Assembly (NCBI RefSeq): GCF_000196115.1
Contig: NC_005027.1
Coordinates: 2,976,001 to 3,040,000 of the forward strand
Reading direction: 5' to 3'
DNA: 64,000 nucleotides
From: Rhodopirellula baltica SH 1
GTDB lineage: Bacteria > Planctomycetota > Planctomycetia > Pirellulales > Pirellulaceae
The position numbers and the translations under genes are program-made. A model generated the notes under the pieces. It was not told the DNA's origin and did no database searches. It worked only from the letters and a program-made list of their open reading frames with translations. Within the stretch, counting starts at the first letter, position 1, and each line of letters starts with the position of its first letter. Shown piece by piece: positions 63,875 to 64,000 of the stretch.

Positions 63875-63925
63875 CGTGGCCGCGGCCACGTGGCGTATGT
63901 CCCCCCGGGCTCTCTGGTCCCGGGG
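63875..63925 (+). terminator. GC-rich palindrome and hairpin downstream of rpsO
   Basis: CGTGGCCGCGGCCACG (63875-63890) is a perfect 16-base palindrome. CCCCGGG (63903-63909) and CCCGGGG (63919-63925) form a 7-bp stem with a 9-base loop. No T run follows, so it may be an mRNA processing or attenuation site before a following pnp gene, not a classical terminator. Confidence 0.4.
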
Positions 63926-64000
63926 CGGGATGGAGTCGCAGTTTGACTGCGGCTCAGCATCGCTATCGGGAATGTCCTTCTCTGGACTCAAATCCTTCCC

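Noticed and set aside
1-64000. Search for rRNA, tRNA, CRISPR arrays, transposases and phage genes
   Set aside because: None seen by eye. Non-coding gaps are short and showed no cloverleaf or regularly spaced repeats; a tRNA scan would be needed to be certain.

Overview
The window looks like a piece of a planctomycete chromosome, most probably Rhodopirellula or a close relative in the Pirellulaceae. Reasons: FG-GAP/ASPIC proteins, a large MscK-like channel, a single-haem planctomycete-type cytochrome, a cysteine-rich secreted protein with YTV repeats, a planctomycete-type lysine/alanine/serine-rich protein with an AT-hook, many GTG/TTG starts, few Shine-Dalgarno sites, and mostly short operons with 4-bp overlaps. 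This is recognition from family knowledge; no database search was run. I saw no rRNA, tRNA, CRISPR array, insertion sequence or prophage.

Layout. 1-3.3 kb: a YdiJ-like FAD/FeS dehydrogenase (5' end cut by the window) overlapping moaD and moaE. 3.3-6.7 kb: the flagellar regulatory set flgL, fliW and csrA on the minus strand, with a terminator between fliW and csrA. 6.8-11.2 kb: zinc-ribbon/TerB protein, DUF202 protein, soluble transhydrogenase SthA, a nitrilase-family amidohydrolase and a membrane C39-like peptidase. 11.5-16 kb: rph, then a coupled trio (Gfo/Idh/MocA oxidoreductase, larE, Ser/Thr kinase). 16-25.3 kb: signalling and lipid genes: SseB-like protein, GAF/degenerate-GGDEF protein, LuxR-type regulator, class IV aminotransferase coupled to a fatty acid desaturase, BaiN-like flavoprotein, FHA-GAF adenylate cyclase, and the AT-hook protein.

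25.3-37.5 kb: argS with a coiled-coil insertion and rsfS on the minus strand. Divergent from these runs bcp, two tandem Hsp70-family genes and a 1329-residue membrane-anchored FG-GAP/ASPIC protein. This last group is the best candidate in the window for an undescribed system (redox, chaperone and surface protein functions in one transcription unit). 37.5-46 kb, all minus strand: terC, then a coupled FG-GAP/MazG/TauE set, ndh and an MscK-like channel. 46-52 kb: cytochrome-like protein, rtcB, second Gfo/Idh/MocA oxidoreductase, alkaline phosphatase.

52-64 kb: a small protein with a CheY-like receiver, a thioredoxin-trypsin fusion followed by a GNAT-like gene, a TPR protein, the YTV-repeat surface protein with a clear terminator, an HTH-EIIA fusion overlapping a degenerate receiver protein, a Gly/Pro-rich protein with a probable beta-rich C-terminus, and rpsO followed by GC-rich hairpins.
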